Below the pieces are notes generated by a model that was given only the letters and a program-made list of their open reading frames with translations, ran no database searches and was not told the origin of the DNA. This document shows, piece after piece, positions 1 to 8,156 of a stretch of 64,000 nt of DNA. This stretch comes from Thermosaccharophagus gerlachensis (GTDB lineage Bacteria > Armatimonadota > Fervidibacteria > Fervidibacterales > Thermosaccharophagaceae). The stretch spans positions 1 to 64,000 of the forward strand of contig JBGOEV010000007.1 in NCBI GenBank assembly GCA_041538025.1, written 5' to 3'. A program made the translations under genes and the position numbers. The stretch's first letter is position 1. Each line of letters begins with the position of its first letter.

Positions 1-368
1 AAGTGAGCCATTGCGATGCCGAAAGTCGTTTTGCCGACGCCTGTCGGTGCTATAAGGGCGAAACTTTCGCCCAACAGCACCCGGCGCGCCCAAACCCTCT
101 GAAGCGACCAAAGTTCAAACCCAAGATGGCGCCGGAAAAATTCCTCAAACGCCTTCTCGCTCTCGTGAAGGTAGCAAACCCACCTGTAGTTTTGCAAATT
201 TCCCCTCTCTCGGAGCAATTCACACAAGAACGGTTGGTGGTGAGCCATTCCCTTCCCGACGGCTTCAACGGGAAGGCATTTTGAACACGCTAACCCTGCC
301 TCTAACCGGTCAGCGCTTATGCGCTCACCACAGTTTGGGCAAAGGTGTTGAAAGATTGCGAATGGCAT
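1..368 (-). CDS. rgy: Reverse gyrase, N-terminal fragment (cut by window edge)
   Basis: Reverse gyrase is an ATP-dependent topoisomerase that introduces positive supercoils and is the hallmark enzyme of hyperthermophiles. Reading the minus strand from an ATG at 368 gives 122 codons with no stop, running off the left edge. Residues 10-13 (CPNC) and 28-31 (CSKC) form the N-terminal zinc finger. A Walker A motif, APTGVGKTTFG, lies near residues 107-117, preceded by the typical LWSLQRVWARR.L.GESFALI segment. The helicase core and topoisomerase domain lie outside the window. The start is inferred from a GGGGG tract 9-13 nt upstream; the frame stays open further upstream, so a longer start is possible. 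It follows nadE on the same strand after about 120 bp. Confidence 0.88.
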   Translation of the reverse strand, partial: MPFAIFQHLCPNCGERISADRLEAGLACSKCLPVEAVGKGMAHHQPFLCELLRERGNLQNYRWVCYLHESEKAFEEFFRRHLGFELWSLQRVWARRVLLGESFALIAPTGVGKTTFGIAMAH

Positions 369-488
369 CTTCAGTTTCCCCCGTCGTTGGGCAGGTGAAG
401 TTTGCCCCCTTGCTGAGATTGGAAATGCCAATGAAGAAAACTTCAAAAGGAAACGAAGCACCGCAAGCACAATGGCGCAAACGAGCTA

Positions 489-2249
489 TCAACCTTCCCA
501 CTCCCTAAACCGATTAGAGATTGGCAGCCTTCGGTGCTCGCTGAAAGCGCGATAAGTGATTTTTGGTCCCGGTGCAAATTGACGGCGCTTGTATTCGCTG
601 CTGTCAACCATCCAAGCTACCTTCCTCACTGTTGCCTCATCGTAGCCCATCGCCACGATGTCAGCAACGCTCTTTCCTTCCTCTAAATATGCCTGCAGGA
701 TGGCATCCAGCAACGGATAGGGTGGCAACTTTTCCTGATCCACTTGTCCAGGTCTCAACTCAGCACTGGGTGGCTTTTCAAAAACGCGACGCGGAATGAT
801 TTCCCGTCCTGCCTTCTCGTTCACATATGCTGCCAGTTCGTAAACAAGCGTCTTGTAAACATCTTTGAGGACAGCAAAGCCACCTGCCGTGTCACCGTAA
901 AGGGTGCAATAGCCAGTGCTCCCTTCGCTCTTATTGCCCGTCGCCAAAACGAGCCAACCAAACTTGTTAGACAGCGCCATTAAAATTGTCCCACGAATGC
1001 GAGCCTGCAAGTTCTCTTCCGTCACATCATGCGGGAGACCTCGGAACACCTCGCTTAATGCCTGCAGGAACACTTCAAAGACGCCCGTGATAGGGATGAC
1101 CAAAAAGCGGATGCCCAAGTTGCGTGCCAGCGCTTCGGCATCTTCAAGGCTGTGTTGCGACGAGTAAGGTCCAGGCATAGCCACGCCCGTCACATGCTCA
1201 TGACCTAATGCATCCACAGCGATGCAACAAGTCAAGGAACTGTCAATCCCACCACTTAGCCCAATGACGGCATCCTTCATCCCATTTTTGTGCAGGTAAT
1301 CACGCGTGCCCAACACCAACGCCCAATAGACTTCGGCGACTTTAGGCAAAGGCACCTCAATGCGTGGCTCAACAGCAGGTTTGGGTTCGGCAGGCTCAAA
1401 AGGTAAGGCGACGACTTTCACCTTCACCCCATCAAGCTCCCGTTCTCCAGCCACCAACCTCTGCTTGCCCTGCCTATAGCGCAGGTCGTGAAGTCGCGAA
1501 CGAACTATTCCCACCAAGTCAATGTCGGCGACGAGAAAGTCTTCTTCAAACTGTTTCGCTCTGGCAATGACTTTGCCTTGTTCGTTCACAACCAAACTTG
1601 CTCCATCAAACACGAGTTCGTCCTGACCACCGACCAAATTGACGCAAGCGACGGCAGCGAGGTTTTCGCTGGCGCGGACGCTCAACATCTGTTCATGCCA
1701 AACCAACTTACCCATGTGATAAGGCGACGATGAAATGTTCAAAAGCAAATGAGCATCGCCCAGTAACGCTTCAGCACGAGCAGGACCACTGGGATACCAA
1801 ATGTCCTCGCAAATGGTGATGCCGACACGCACATCGTTGAGCGTTAGCACTAATCCTTCATCGCCTCGTCGGAAGTAGCGAGACTCATCAAAGGCACTAT
1901 AGCTGGGCAAATAGTGCTTGCGGTAAACAGTGGCGATTTTGCCATCATGTAGGATAGCAGTTGCGTTGAACAGGTCGCCGTCTTCGTCCACGAAGCCGAT
2001 GACTGCTACCAACGACTTGGGCACCTGCCTTGCCAGATCAGCTACGACTTCCTTGTTACGTGTGACGAAGTGGGGCTTGAAGAGCAAATCTTCGGGTGGG
2101 TAACCTGTCACAGCCAGTTCAGGGAACGCCACGATGTCCGCCCGCACCTCTTTTGCTCGCTCAATGCCTTCGGCAATCTTTTGCGCGTTGCCCTCAATGT
2201 CACCGACTGTCGCATTCATTTGCGCCAAAGCAACCCTCAAAGTCCGCAT
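489..2249 (-). CDS. nadE: Glutamine-dependent NAD+ synthetase
   Basis: Makes NAD+ from deamido-NAD+, ATP and glutamine-derived ammonia in the cytoplasm. The 586-residue product has the two expected domains. The N-terminal nitrilase-type glutaminase carries the Glu of FPELAVTGYPPEDL, the Lys of RKHYLPSYSAFDE and the Cys of TICEDIWYP. The C-terminal synthetase carries the P-loop GLSGGIDSSL and the TGNKSE motif. Length is normal for the two-domain form. The ATG at 2249 is preferred over an in-frame start at 2276 because GGGGTG lies six bases upstream of it. Together with nadC at 52 kb it shows that late NAD synthesis is encoded here. Confidence 0.95.
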   Translation of the reverse strand: MRTLRVALAQMNATVGDIEGNAQKIAEGIERAKEVRADIVAFPELAVTGYPPEDLLFKPHFVTRNKEVVADLARQVPKSLVAVIGFVDEDGDLFNATAILHDGKIATVYRKHYLPSYSAFDESRYFRRGDEGLVLTLNDVRVGITICEDIWYPSGPARAEALLGDAHLLLNISSSPYHMGKLVWHEQMLSVRASENLAAVACVNLVGGQDELVFDGASLVVNEQGKVIARAKQFEEDFLVADIDLVGIVRSRLHDLRYRQGKQRLVAGERELDGVKVKVVALPFEPAEPKPAVEPRIEVPLPKVAEVYWALVLGTRDYLHKNGMKDAVIGLSGGIDSSLTCCIAVDALGHEHVTGVAMPGPYSSQHSLEDAEALARNLGIRFLVIPITGVFEVFLQALSEVFRGLPHDVTEENLQARIRGTILMALSNKFGWLVLATGNKSEGSTGYCTLYGDTAGGFAVLKDVYKTLVYELAAYVNEKAGREIIPRRVFEKPPSAELRPGQVDQEKLPPYPLLDAILQAYLEEGKSVADIVAMGYDEATVRKVAWMVDSSEYKRRQFAPGPKITYRAFSEHRRLPISNRFREWEG

Positions 2250-2569
2250 TTCTTCACCCCTTCCACTTTTGGACACTTACTACATCCAATCCCTTCAAAG
2301 TTATGCGCAAATGCGATTTAAGGTTTTGCTACTCATCCATTATCGGCAAAATGACTTGCTTGGCGGATTGCTCCAATTCCCCCGTCCTTATCTTGCTCGC
2401 CCTTGTTACATGGCGAAGAAGCGATTGCCACATCAGCAAAAGCATAGGCATTGGTCTCAAAGCCGTTAATGCATTGCCAATTTATTGACCCGAGCGAATT
2501 GACCTGTCTCCTCGTAAAATGTCAAAGCGCCATAATTGCTGACTAAAATTTAGGCTTTGTATATGGGTT
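2250..2569. other. Intergenic stretch upstream of nadE
   Basis: No gene is supported here; the short frames on the plus strand show no recognisable protein and no good ribosome binding site. On the minus strand a perfect TTGACA lies at 2520-2525, with a poor -10 candidate (TCAATT, 2497-2502) after 17 nt. It may be the nadE promoter, but the -10 is too weak to be sure. Confidence 0.4.
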
Positions 2570-3418
2570 TTACCACTCCTTTCTCATCCAGTATAATGTC
2601 CAAAAATTTGGCATTTTTGCGTCCTCCCAGCCAAGTGAAAGCAACTTCTCCTCATCAACATGCGGTATTGGCAAGCTCACGCCGAGCCAACGCTTCCCAT
2701 AGCAAGAGCACACATACTCAAGTCCGTTCAACATTGAGAGCATGTAATCAAAATCTTTGGCAAAAATTTTGGAAATTACTACAAGCTCTGGTGTTAGTCG
2801 TGCTGTGGTAGCAATTGCCACACCGACAATTTCATTTCGTCTTTCGCCAAGCAGTGACAGGTGTGGGTCATCAGCAAGCGAGCTGAAAAACTTTGAAGCT
2901 GTATCAAGATACTCCTTTTCTTCGCCGAAAAACTTGAGAAGCCTCGGCAGGTCATCTAAAGAGAGATTTTTTAGCGAGATTTTTTGTGGCTTGTCTACAT
3001 TCCTTTGCGAGAGGTTGAGCACAAGCTTCTTTTGTATGTTGACACATTTATAGCCATATTTTTCGTAAAATTTTCGTGCAAAGGGTGTCCCAAGTTCAAC
3101 AATCCTCAAACCAGCCTTGTTTGCTTTTTCCTCAATGGCTTTGAGCAACTTGCCACCGATGCCCTTCCTCCAATGTGCTGGATGAACGGCGATCCACGAG
3201 ATAAATGCCCTATCCTCACCTGGCTTGCCTACAAGGAATCCGACAATTCTACCATCAACTTCGGCTACAAACTGCCAATCTGGGAAATTGCGCAAATGCT
3301 CAACTAAGCCAACGCCAAATAGCCAAGGCAACCTTGCCTCTTCCAGAAACGCGCAGTTTGCAACCCTAACTATCGCTGCTATGTCCTTGGGGAGAGCATG
3401 CCTTATCGTTACCTCCAT
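2570..3418 (-). CDS. GNAT-family acetyltransferase, probably tandem-domain
   Basis: An N-terminal GNAT domain (about residues 1-125 of 282) has the acetyl-CoA binding segment WIAVHPAHWRKGIGGKLL (the R/Q-x-x-G-x-G/A loop) and the usual FYEKYGY strand. The C-terminal half starts with LSLDDLPRLLKFF and ends with LLSLGWEDAKMPNFWTLYWM. It looks like a second, degenerate GNAT repeat without a clear CoA loop. The substrate is unknown. The ATG at 3418 is chosen because GGAAGG sits seven bases upstream; starts at 3424 and 3427 are too close to it. It is the last gene of the secreted-protein run and is separated from the sialidase-like gene by 47 bp. Unlike the others it has no signal peptide. Confidence 0.75.
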   Translation of the reverse strand: MEVTIRHALPKDIAAIVRVANCAFLEEARLPWLFGVGLVEHLRNFPDWQFVAEVDGRIVGFLVGKPGEDRAFISWIAVHPAHWRKGIGGKLLKAIEEKANKAGLRIVELGTPFARKFYEKYGYKCVNIQKKLVLNLSQRNVDKPQKISLKNLSLDDLPRLLKFFGEEKEYLDTASKFFSSLADDPHLSLLGERRNEIVGVAIATTARLTPELVVISKIFAKDFDYMLSMLNGLEYVCSCYGKRWLGVSLPIPHVDEEKLLSLGWEDAKMPNFWTLYWMRKEW

Positions 3419-3465
3419 CAACATCACCTTCCAAACTACAATTATAGCGTAATGTTGTCTTTTGC

Positions 3466-4581
3466 TTACTGTCCCTTGGCTATCCTTACGAACGTTTCTT
3501 CATCAACTTTGAGCCTCAATGGGAGTGGGTCTTTCCAGCGCTGGCGGAAGGCGAAGCCAGCGATAACCCAAATTTCGCCCTTACGACGCTCAAATAAGTA
3601 AGGATAGCTCAACTGCCCTCCGGGCTGCCGAGCGAGGACGACTGGCTTTGTCCATGTTTTTCCATCGTCTTCGGAGAAAGCAATTGAAAGTTCCTCACGA
3701 TGCCATGATGAAGGAAACTCCGTATGCTGAGGCAAGACACTTTTTTGCCAGATACGCCCCTCTGGATTGAGCCTGTTCCATACCAAGACTAACCTACCGC
3801 TTTTCAAACGGAGAAGGTATCCGGGTGAATTGCTGGCATCAATCTGGCTTGGTTGAATAATCCGCCAGTATCGTCCACCATCGTCAGAGATTGCCTGCCA
3901 GAACCTGTCAAGGCTCGTTCTGATGAGCATCAAAAGCCGACCGTCACTCAATTCCGCAACTGTTGGCTCCATAGCACCATCGTGGTGTCCATGTCCGCCC
4001 AAGTCAATCCAATTGCTTCTTCTCCATGTTTTGCCCTCATCATCAGAATAAAAGGAACAAGCAACAAGCCTTCCTGGATTGTGTGTTAAATGCTCAAGTG
4101 GGACAACGATTCTCCCCGTGCTGGTTTGAATCAACCCAAAAAAGTTGGCATTGTAACCGCCAAGCAATCGTTGGTTATCAATCCAAGTCTTACCGCCATC
4201 TAAACTGCGTATCGCCCAAACTTCCAACTTACAACCTTCCTTTGGTTCCTTTTTTTCTTCATCCCACTCAAAACGACGCTCACTGAAGTTCAAGTAGACA
4301 AGGATAAGCGTATTGTTACGGGTCCGCAGCAGGTAATAAGAGGCAGGCTCCTTTGGATTAATACCTTCGCAAACAGGGATAGCTTCAGACCATGTTTTTC
4401 CATCATCCTTACTGATGCGGAAGCCTTGAGCATCAACAGTTGCTAAACTACCATCAGCTAATTCTACAAATGGACCGTTACGATCGATCTCCAAAGGTTG
4501 CGCCATCGGGTGAACCCACCTCTCACCGACTATTTCCGCATTCAATAGCCCAAAATTAACAAAAAGCAACATGCTTACCAT
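3466..4581 (-). CDS. Secreted BNR-repeat / sialidase-fold protein
   Basis: A 371-residue protein with a short N-terminal hydrophobic signal (MVSMLLFVNFGLLNA). At least five Asp boxes of the S-x-D-x-G-x-T-W type are visible (SKDDGKTW, SLDGGKTW, SDDEGKTW, SDDGGRYW, SEDDGKTW), which define the six-bladed sialidase propeller. Several Arg residues suitable for an Arg triad are present (RTRN, RTS, RLN), but the catalytic set cannot be assigned by eye. The family includes GH33 sialidases and many exo-acting glycosidases of unknown specificity, so sialidase activity itself is not established. A strong ribosome binding site (GGAGGGG) precedes the start. It lies within the co-directional secreted gene run. 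Confidence 0.8.
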   Translation of the reverse strand: MVSMLLFVNFGLLNAEIVGERWVHPMAQPLEIDRNGPFVELADGSLATVDAQGFRISKDDGKTWSEAIPVCEGINPKEPASYYLLRTRNNTLILVYLNFSERRFEWDEEKKEPKEGCKLEVWAIRSLDGGKTWIDNQRLLGGYNANFFGLIQTSTGRIVVPLEHLTHNPGRLVACSFYSDDEGKTWRRSNWIDLGGHGHHDGAMEPTVAELSDGRLLMLIRTSLDRFWQAISDDGGRYWRIIQPSQIDASNSPGYLLRLKSGRLVLVWNRLNPEGRIWQKSVLPQHTEFPSSWHREELSIAFSEDDGKTWTKPVVLARQPGGQLSYPYLFERRKGEIWVIAGFAFRQRWKDPLPLRLKVDEETFVRIAKGQ

Positions 4582-4642
4582 TTCACCTCACCCCTCCAAT
4601 CAAAGGATTTAAGCTCCAACCTTCGACGGAGAACCCTCTAAA

Positions 4643-7600
4643 TCATTCAACAAACCATTCAATAACCCTAACTTCGCCCGGACTTAGAGCAATTTGACGA
4701 GTGAGAAGTTTCCCCCAACTCCATTGAGCAACACTCCTCACCTTAATCTTCTTCTTCTTGGGAGTTGGGTTATGCAAGTAAACGCTAAACTTTTTCTCCC
4801 CAGTTTGAACGACATTTATGAAGATTTCCTTATCATCACAAACGATGGGATGCCCGATGAAGATATCCTTGTCACCTTCGCGCAAGTCCATCGTCACATA
4901 AGCGCTATCTCCCAGTTGCCCTATTGGTCTTGCCCTTTTCTTATCCCTTTCCAGCAGAAACACACTCCAACGCTCCTGCAATCCCTTGACCACTATAGGA
5001 AGTGTTAAAGGCAAATCGGCTTTACCGATTTTGCCGGAAAACCCTTCCCCTTCTCCATCAACCTCCAAGATGTATTTTTGCCCAATTACTTTCCCTTTCT
5101 CCACCTTTAAGCTGTATCCAACATTCCCTGCCAACCCCATTGTTTCCCTCACCCATTCAATCCACTTCTCATCGGGCTCAACTGTAAAGGGTGTTCCAAC
5201 GACCAGAACCTTTGCTATCAAGCTTCCCCCTTTCTCCACAATCTTCCCTTCTACTGGAAAACGAATTCCCCAACTTGGGCTATCTTTTTGGGCATAAACA
5301 TCCAAGGGTTCACTGCTCAGATTGAAAACGGCAACTGAGCCCATAGGGGAACCACAAAACGCTATGTATCCGTCTCTACTTAAGCTTATTTTTTGCCAAG
5401 CTTTCAATTCATCGGGTGTTTTCTCGCTCGATAATAATCTCCCCTCCTGAGTGCGGATGAACCATCTCTTAGCACCAGCTTTATAAAATTGCCCTAAAAC
5501 GAGCCTCTCGATCTTCACTTTCTCCTTAAACTTTATTTCCAATTCTGCAACGATTGAAGAAAAGAGCCCCGGTCTGAGATTGAAATATGTGCGGGTTATT
5601 TTTGCTTCGATAAGCTTTGATGGATTAGCAGGGGCTAATGTGTGCCAGACATTTAAGGCAGGAACTTCAGGGGGATAAAACCCATCGCTCTTGCCATAGC
5701 CCATCATCAAATCGGCACTATGCAGAAGCCTGTCAGTCCAAATCCTTCCTCGACTCAAATCTTCCTCTCCCTTATCGCATTTTATTGATGGATTTATCCA
5801 AAGCACTGGGTCGCCTCCGGGGGCACCGTCAAAGCCGGGAATCATCCCACCAAGGCGATTATCGGGCTTATAAGTTGAGGAAGGTGCAATTAGCCCAGCC
5901 CCATCCCAAGGTCCCTTGTTAGGGGTCATTCCAAAGGTAAAACCACTTTGCGCTCCTGTTCCATCCTCCCTTCTCTGCATGCTATAAGAGAGCTGGTTCA
6001 TCCTGTCACCGCACATGAACTCCTCAAGCAACGGTTGAGGACGATCAAAAAGCTCCATCGTGATGGCTTGCCTTCCCTTCAAATCCTTTGCTATGACGAA
6101 AAGGTTATGCTGCTGACCGTGATTGAAATCCTCCTCCCAGTCGAAGTATTTAGCCCCTCTTGGATAGAAATGCCTTATTAACTCCTCGCCATCGTAAATC
6201 ATTACCTCTTTCAAACCGACATCCGATGCTATGGCGAGCCTCAGTCTCCAACGCCAATGCGTCCAGTCAAACCAATCATAGCTCTCATAATCCCTCGGAC
6301 CAATAAAACGCCATTCCAGAATACGAGGTCCATTTGAAACATAACGAAGGTGGCAATAAGGAGGCATAGAGGGATGCCAAGAGGAAAATTGCTCTTTCAA
6401 ATCGTTTAAATCCGACGCCTCAAAATAGTTCACGTATCCTTCTTTTAAAGCTTTTTCCAACTGCTTCGGCTCATTCACCAAGCTTATAGCAAAGGGCCAG
6501 AGAGATTCACCTCTATTTTGAAGGTGCTTGTATCCTTCAATCAATTCATCCAAAAGTTTCAGCTTCCCTTCACGAAAATCCTGACTGAAAATAGCAACAG
6601 CATCGTAGGCTCTAAATTCATAGTAAGGGCAGGGATTTTTCGAATGCCACCATGAGCCAATGGTGAGATTCATTCTGTTGAGATTGTGCATCCAATCCAG
6701 TAAGACATACCCAGCTTGACCGGGGACCTTTGTATCAGGGTGAGTTGTAGCAAAACGCTTCTTATCATCGGTAAGAAGATGCTCATCTGGATAGCGGGTG
6801 CGGTAACCCGCTGCAAAATAATGATTCCCGTAACCGTCCTCAAAGCGGAACCCGGGCACAGCTAAGAAATCCTTCCCTGAGACGGCTTCGCATTCTTTGA
6901 CAAGCTTTTCCCACGATTCCCTCGGTAGATTGGAAAAATCCTCCAAAAAAACTATGAAATCGCACCCTAATGAACGAGCAAGTTTGGCATAATCCTCCAC
7001 CTTTCCTTTTCCCCCAGATATCTCGGTTTGAGCTCCAACTATCCCTCTAAAAACCTTTGGAGGCGGAGGAAAACGAGCACTGCTCCAATCCCATGGAGGA
7101 ATTTGCGGGAGCTTTGGTTCAGTGAGAAGCCGAGCAGGCGTTTTAGCGCCTCCAAATCTCCCTGACTTCAACGAAGGCTCAGAAAGCCAATGAAGAGTGT
7201 TAAGGAGAAGACGCAAGAAATCGCTTGGCTGGTTGTTAAGACCGCTTTCCATGACTATCCCCCTCAAAGCAGTGGCATACCCACCCCAAAAATGATAGGA
7301 TGAGTTTATAGAGCAAAGGGCAATCCTTCCCTCGCCATAGGACCGGATGGCAAAGATAGGTGGAGCTGAAATTCCCTCTTTAGTTATCCTTTCTGTAGGC
7401 AATCCCCTTGCATGGCTTTCCCACAGCACGCTTTTTGAAGAGGCTTCGCCTCGGATGACCACTTGCCAATCGCTACTAACATCAAAGGTTAAAGTGGAAG
7501 AAGCTCCTCCTGCCCCTTCGGTAACTGGATACCAAATGAGACGAACTCCTTCACTAACAGGCGATGGGGAGATGTTGCTTGTGTAGGCAAACTTTATTCC

Positions 7601-8017
7601 CCACGGGGTGCCACCGTCTTTCTCCCTTTCTCTATCGTGGACTGTTTCAGGGCGAAGGCGAGCACCTATTTGATCAAGAAGACGAAATTGTCCATCCCAA
7701 TCCTCCAAATGCTCTCCTTTCCAAAGGCTGATGAAGAGCCCACCTCCCTCTTTTACAAAGCTAAGGAGGATCCCTCTTTCCTTGTCGCTTAAATAAGCAC
7801 CTCCCCTCAGCAGAACGACCACATTGAACTGCTTAATGTAACTCTCATTAGGGAAATCCCAACGCCAGTCAAACTCAAAACCTGCCTCCAACAGTTTCCT
7901 GGCAACTTCCCTATCCTGTAACCCGGTCTGAAGAAAAAGTATAGAGGGTTTGGGCTGAGCGAGGACAAAGCGAAGGAATCCAAAAAGGAAAAGGGAGATT
8001 AGGGAAATCTTCATCAT
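4643..8017 (-). CDS. Large secreted protein, amidotransferase-like and PHP-like regions, function unknown
   Basis: The predicted protein has 1124 residues. From the ATG at 8017 it has a strong signal peptide (MMKISLISLFLFGFLRFVLA) and GGAGGAGG nine bases upstream; an in-frame ATG at 8092 would add 25 residues ahead of it and is less likely. The region after the signal resembles a class I glutamine-amidotransferase/ThuA-like fold (SILFLQTGL..., VVVLLRGGAYLSDKER, VKEGGGLFISLW). A middle segment (IVGAQTEISGG, LGCDFIVFLEDF, FLAVPGFRFEDGYGNHYF) resembles a PHP/amidohydrolase-type barrel. The C-terminal half is mostly beta-rich with many aromatic residues. No catalytic family could be named with confidence. 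It sits between a GH42-like secreted protein and a sialidase-fold protein, so a role in extracellular glycan turnover is inferred. Confidence 0.7.
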   Translation of the reverse strand: MMKISLISLFLFGFLRFVLAQPKPSILFLQTGLQDREVARKLLEAGFEFDWRWDFPNESYIKQFNVVVLLRGGAYLSDKERGILLSFVKEGGGLFISLWKGEHLEDWDGQFRLLDQIGARLRPETVHDREREKDGGTPWGIKFAYTSNISPSPVSEGVRLIWYPVTEGAGGASSTLTFDVSSDWQVVIRGEASSKSVLWESHARGLPTERITKEGISAPPIFAIRSYGEGRIALCSINSSYHFWGGYATALRGIVMESGLNNQPSDFLRLLLNTLHWLSEPSLKSGRFGGAKTPARLLTEPKLPQIPPWDWSSARFPPPPKVFRGIVGAQTEISGGKGKVEDYAKLARSLGCDFIVFLEDFSNLPRESWEKLVKECEAVSGKDFLAVPGFRFEDGYGNHYFAAGYRTRYPDEHLLTDDKKRFATTHPDTKVPGQAGYVLLDWMHNLNRMNLTIGSWWHSKNPCPYYEFRAYDAVAIFSQDFREGKLKLLDELIEGYKHLQNRGESLWPFAISLVNEPKQLEKALKEGYVNYFEASDLNDLKEQFSSWHPSMPPYCHLRYVSNGPRILEWRFIGPRDYESYDWFDWTHWRWRLRLAIASDVGLKEVMIYDGEELIRHFYPRGAKYFDWEEDFNHGQQHNLFVIAKDLKGRQAITMELFDRPQPLLEEFMCGDRMNQLSYSMQRREDGTGAQSGFTFGMTPNKGPWDGAGLIAPSSTYKPDNRLGGMIPGFDGAPGGDPVLWINPSIKCDKGEEDLSRGRIWTDRLLHSADLMMGYGKSDGFYPPEVPALNVWHTLAPANPSKLIEAKITRTYFNLRPGLFSSIVAELEIKFKEKVKIERLVLGQFYKAGAKRWFIRTQEGRLLSSEKTPDELKAWQKISLSRDGYIAFCGSPMGSVAVFNLSSEPLDVYAQKDSPSWGIRFPVEGKIVEKGGSLIAKVLVVGTPFTVEPDEKWIEWVRETMGLAGNVGYSLKVEKGKVIGQKYILEVDGEGEGFSGKIGKADLPLTLPIVVKGLQERWSVFLLERDKKRARPIGQLGDSAYVTMDLREGDKDIFIGHPIVCDDKEIFINVVQTGEKKFSVYLHNPTPKKKKIKVRSVAQWSWGKLLTRQIALSPGEVRVIEWFVE

Positions 8018-8156
8018 GATCCTCTGCCTCCTCCAAAATCTGGCAAGGAGAAACACAGTAGCAAGCGAAACCGTTCTAATGTTATTGGGCATTACCCCTC
8101 ACCACCTTCTTAAGGTATTTTTGCAATTTGACACAGCTCAACCCATAAAACCACCC

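Noticed and set aside
3..284. Plus-strand frame at the left edge
   Set aside because: It is the antisense shadow of the reverse gyrase zinc finger and Walker A region on the minus strand.
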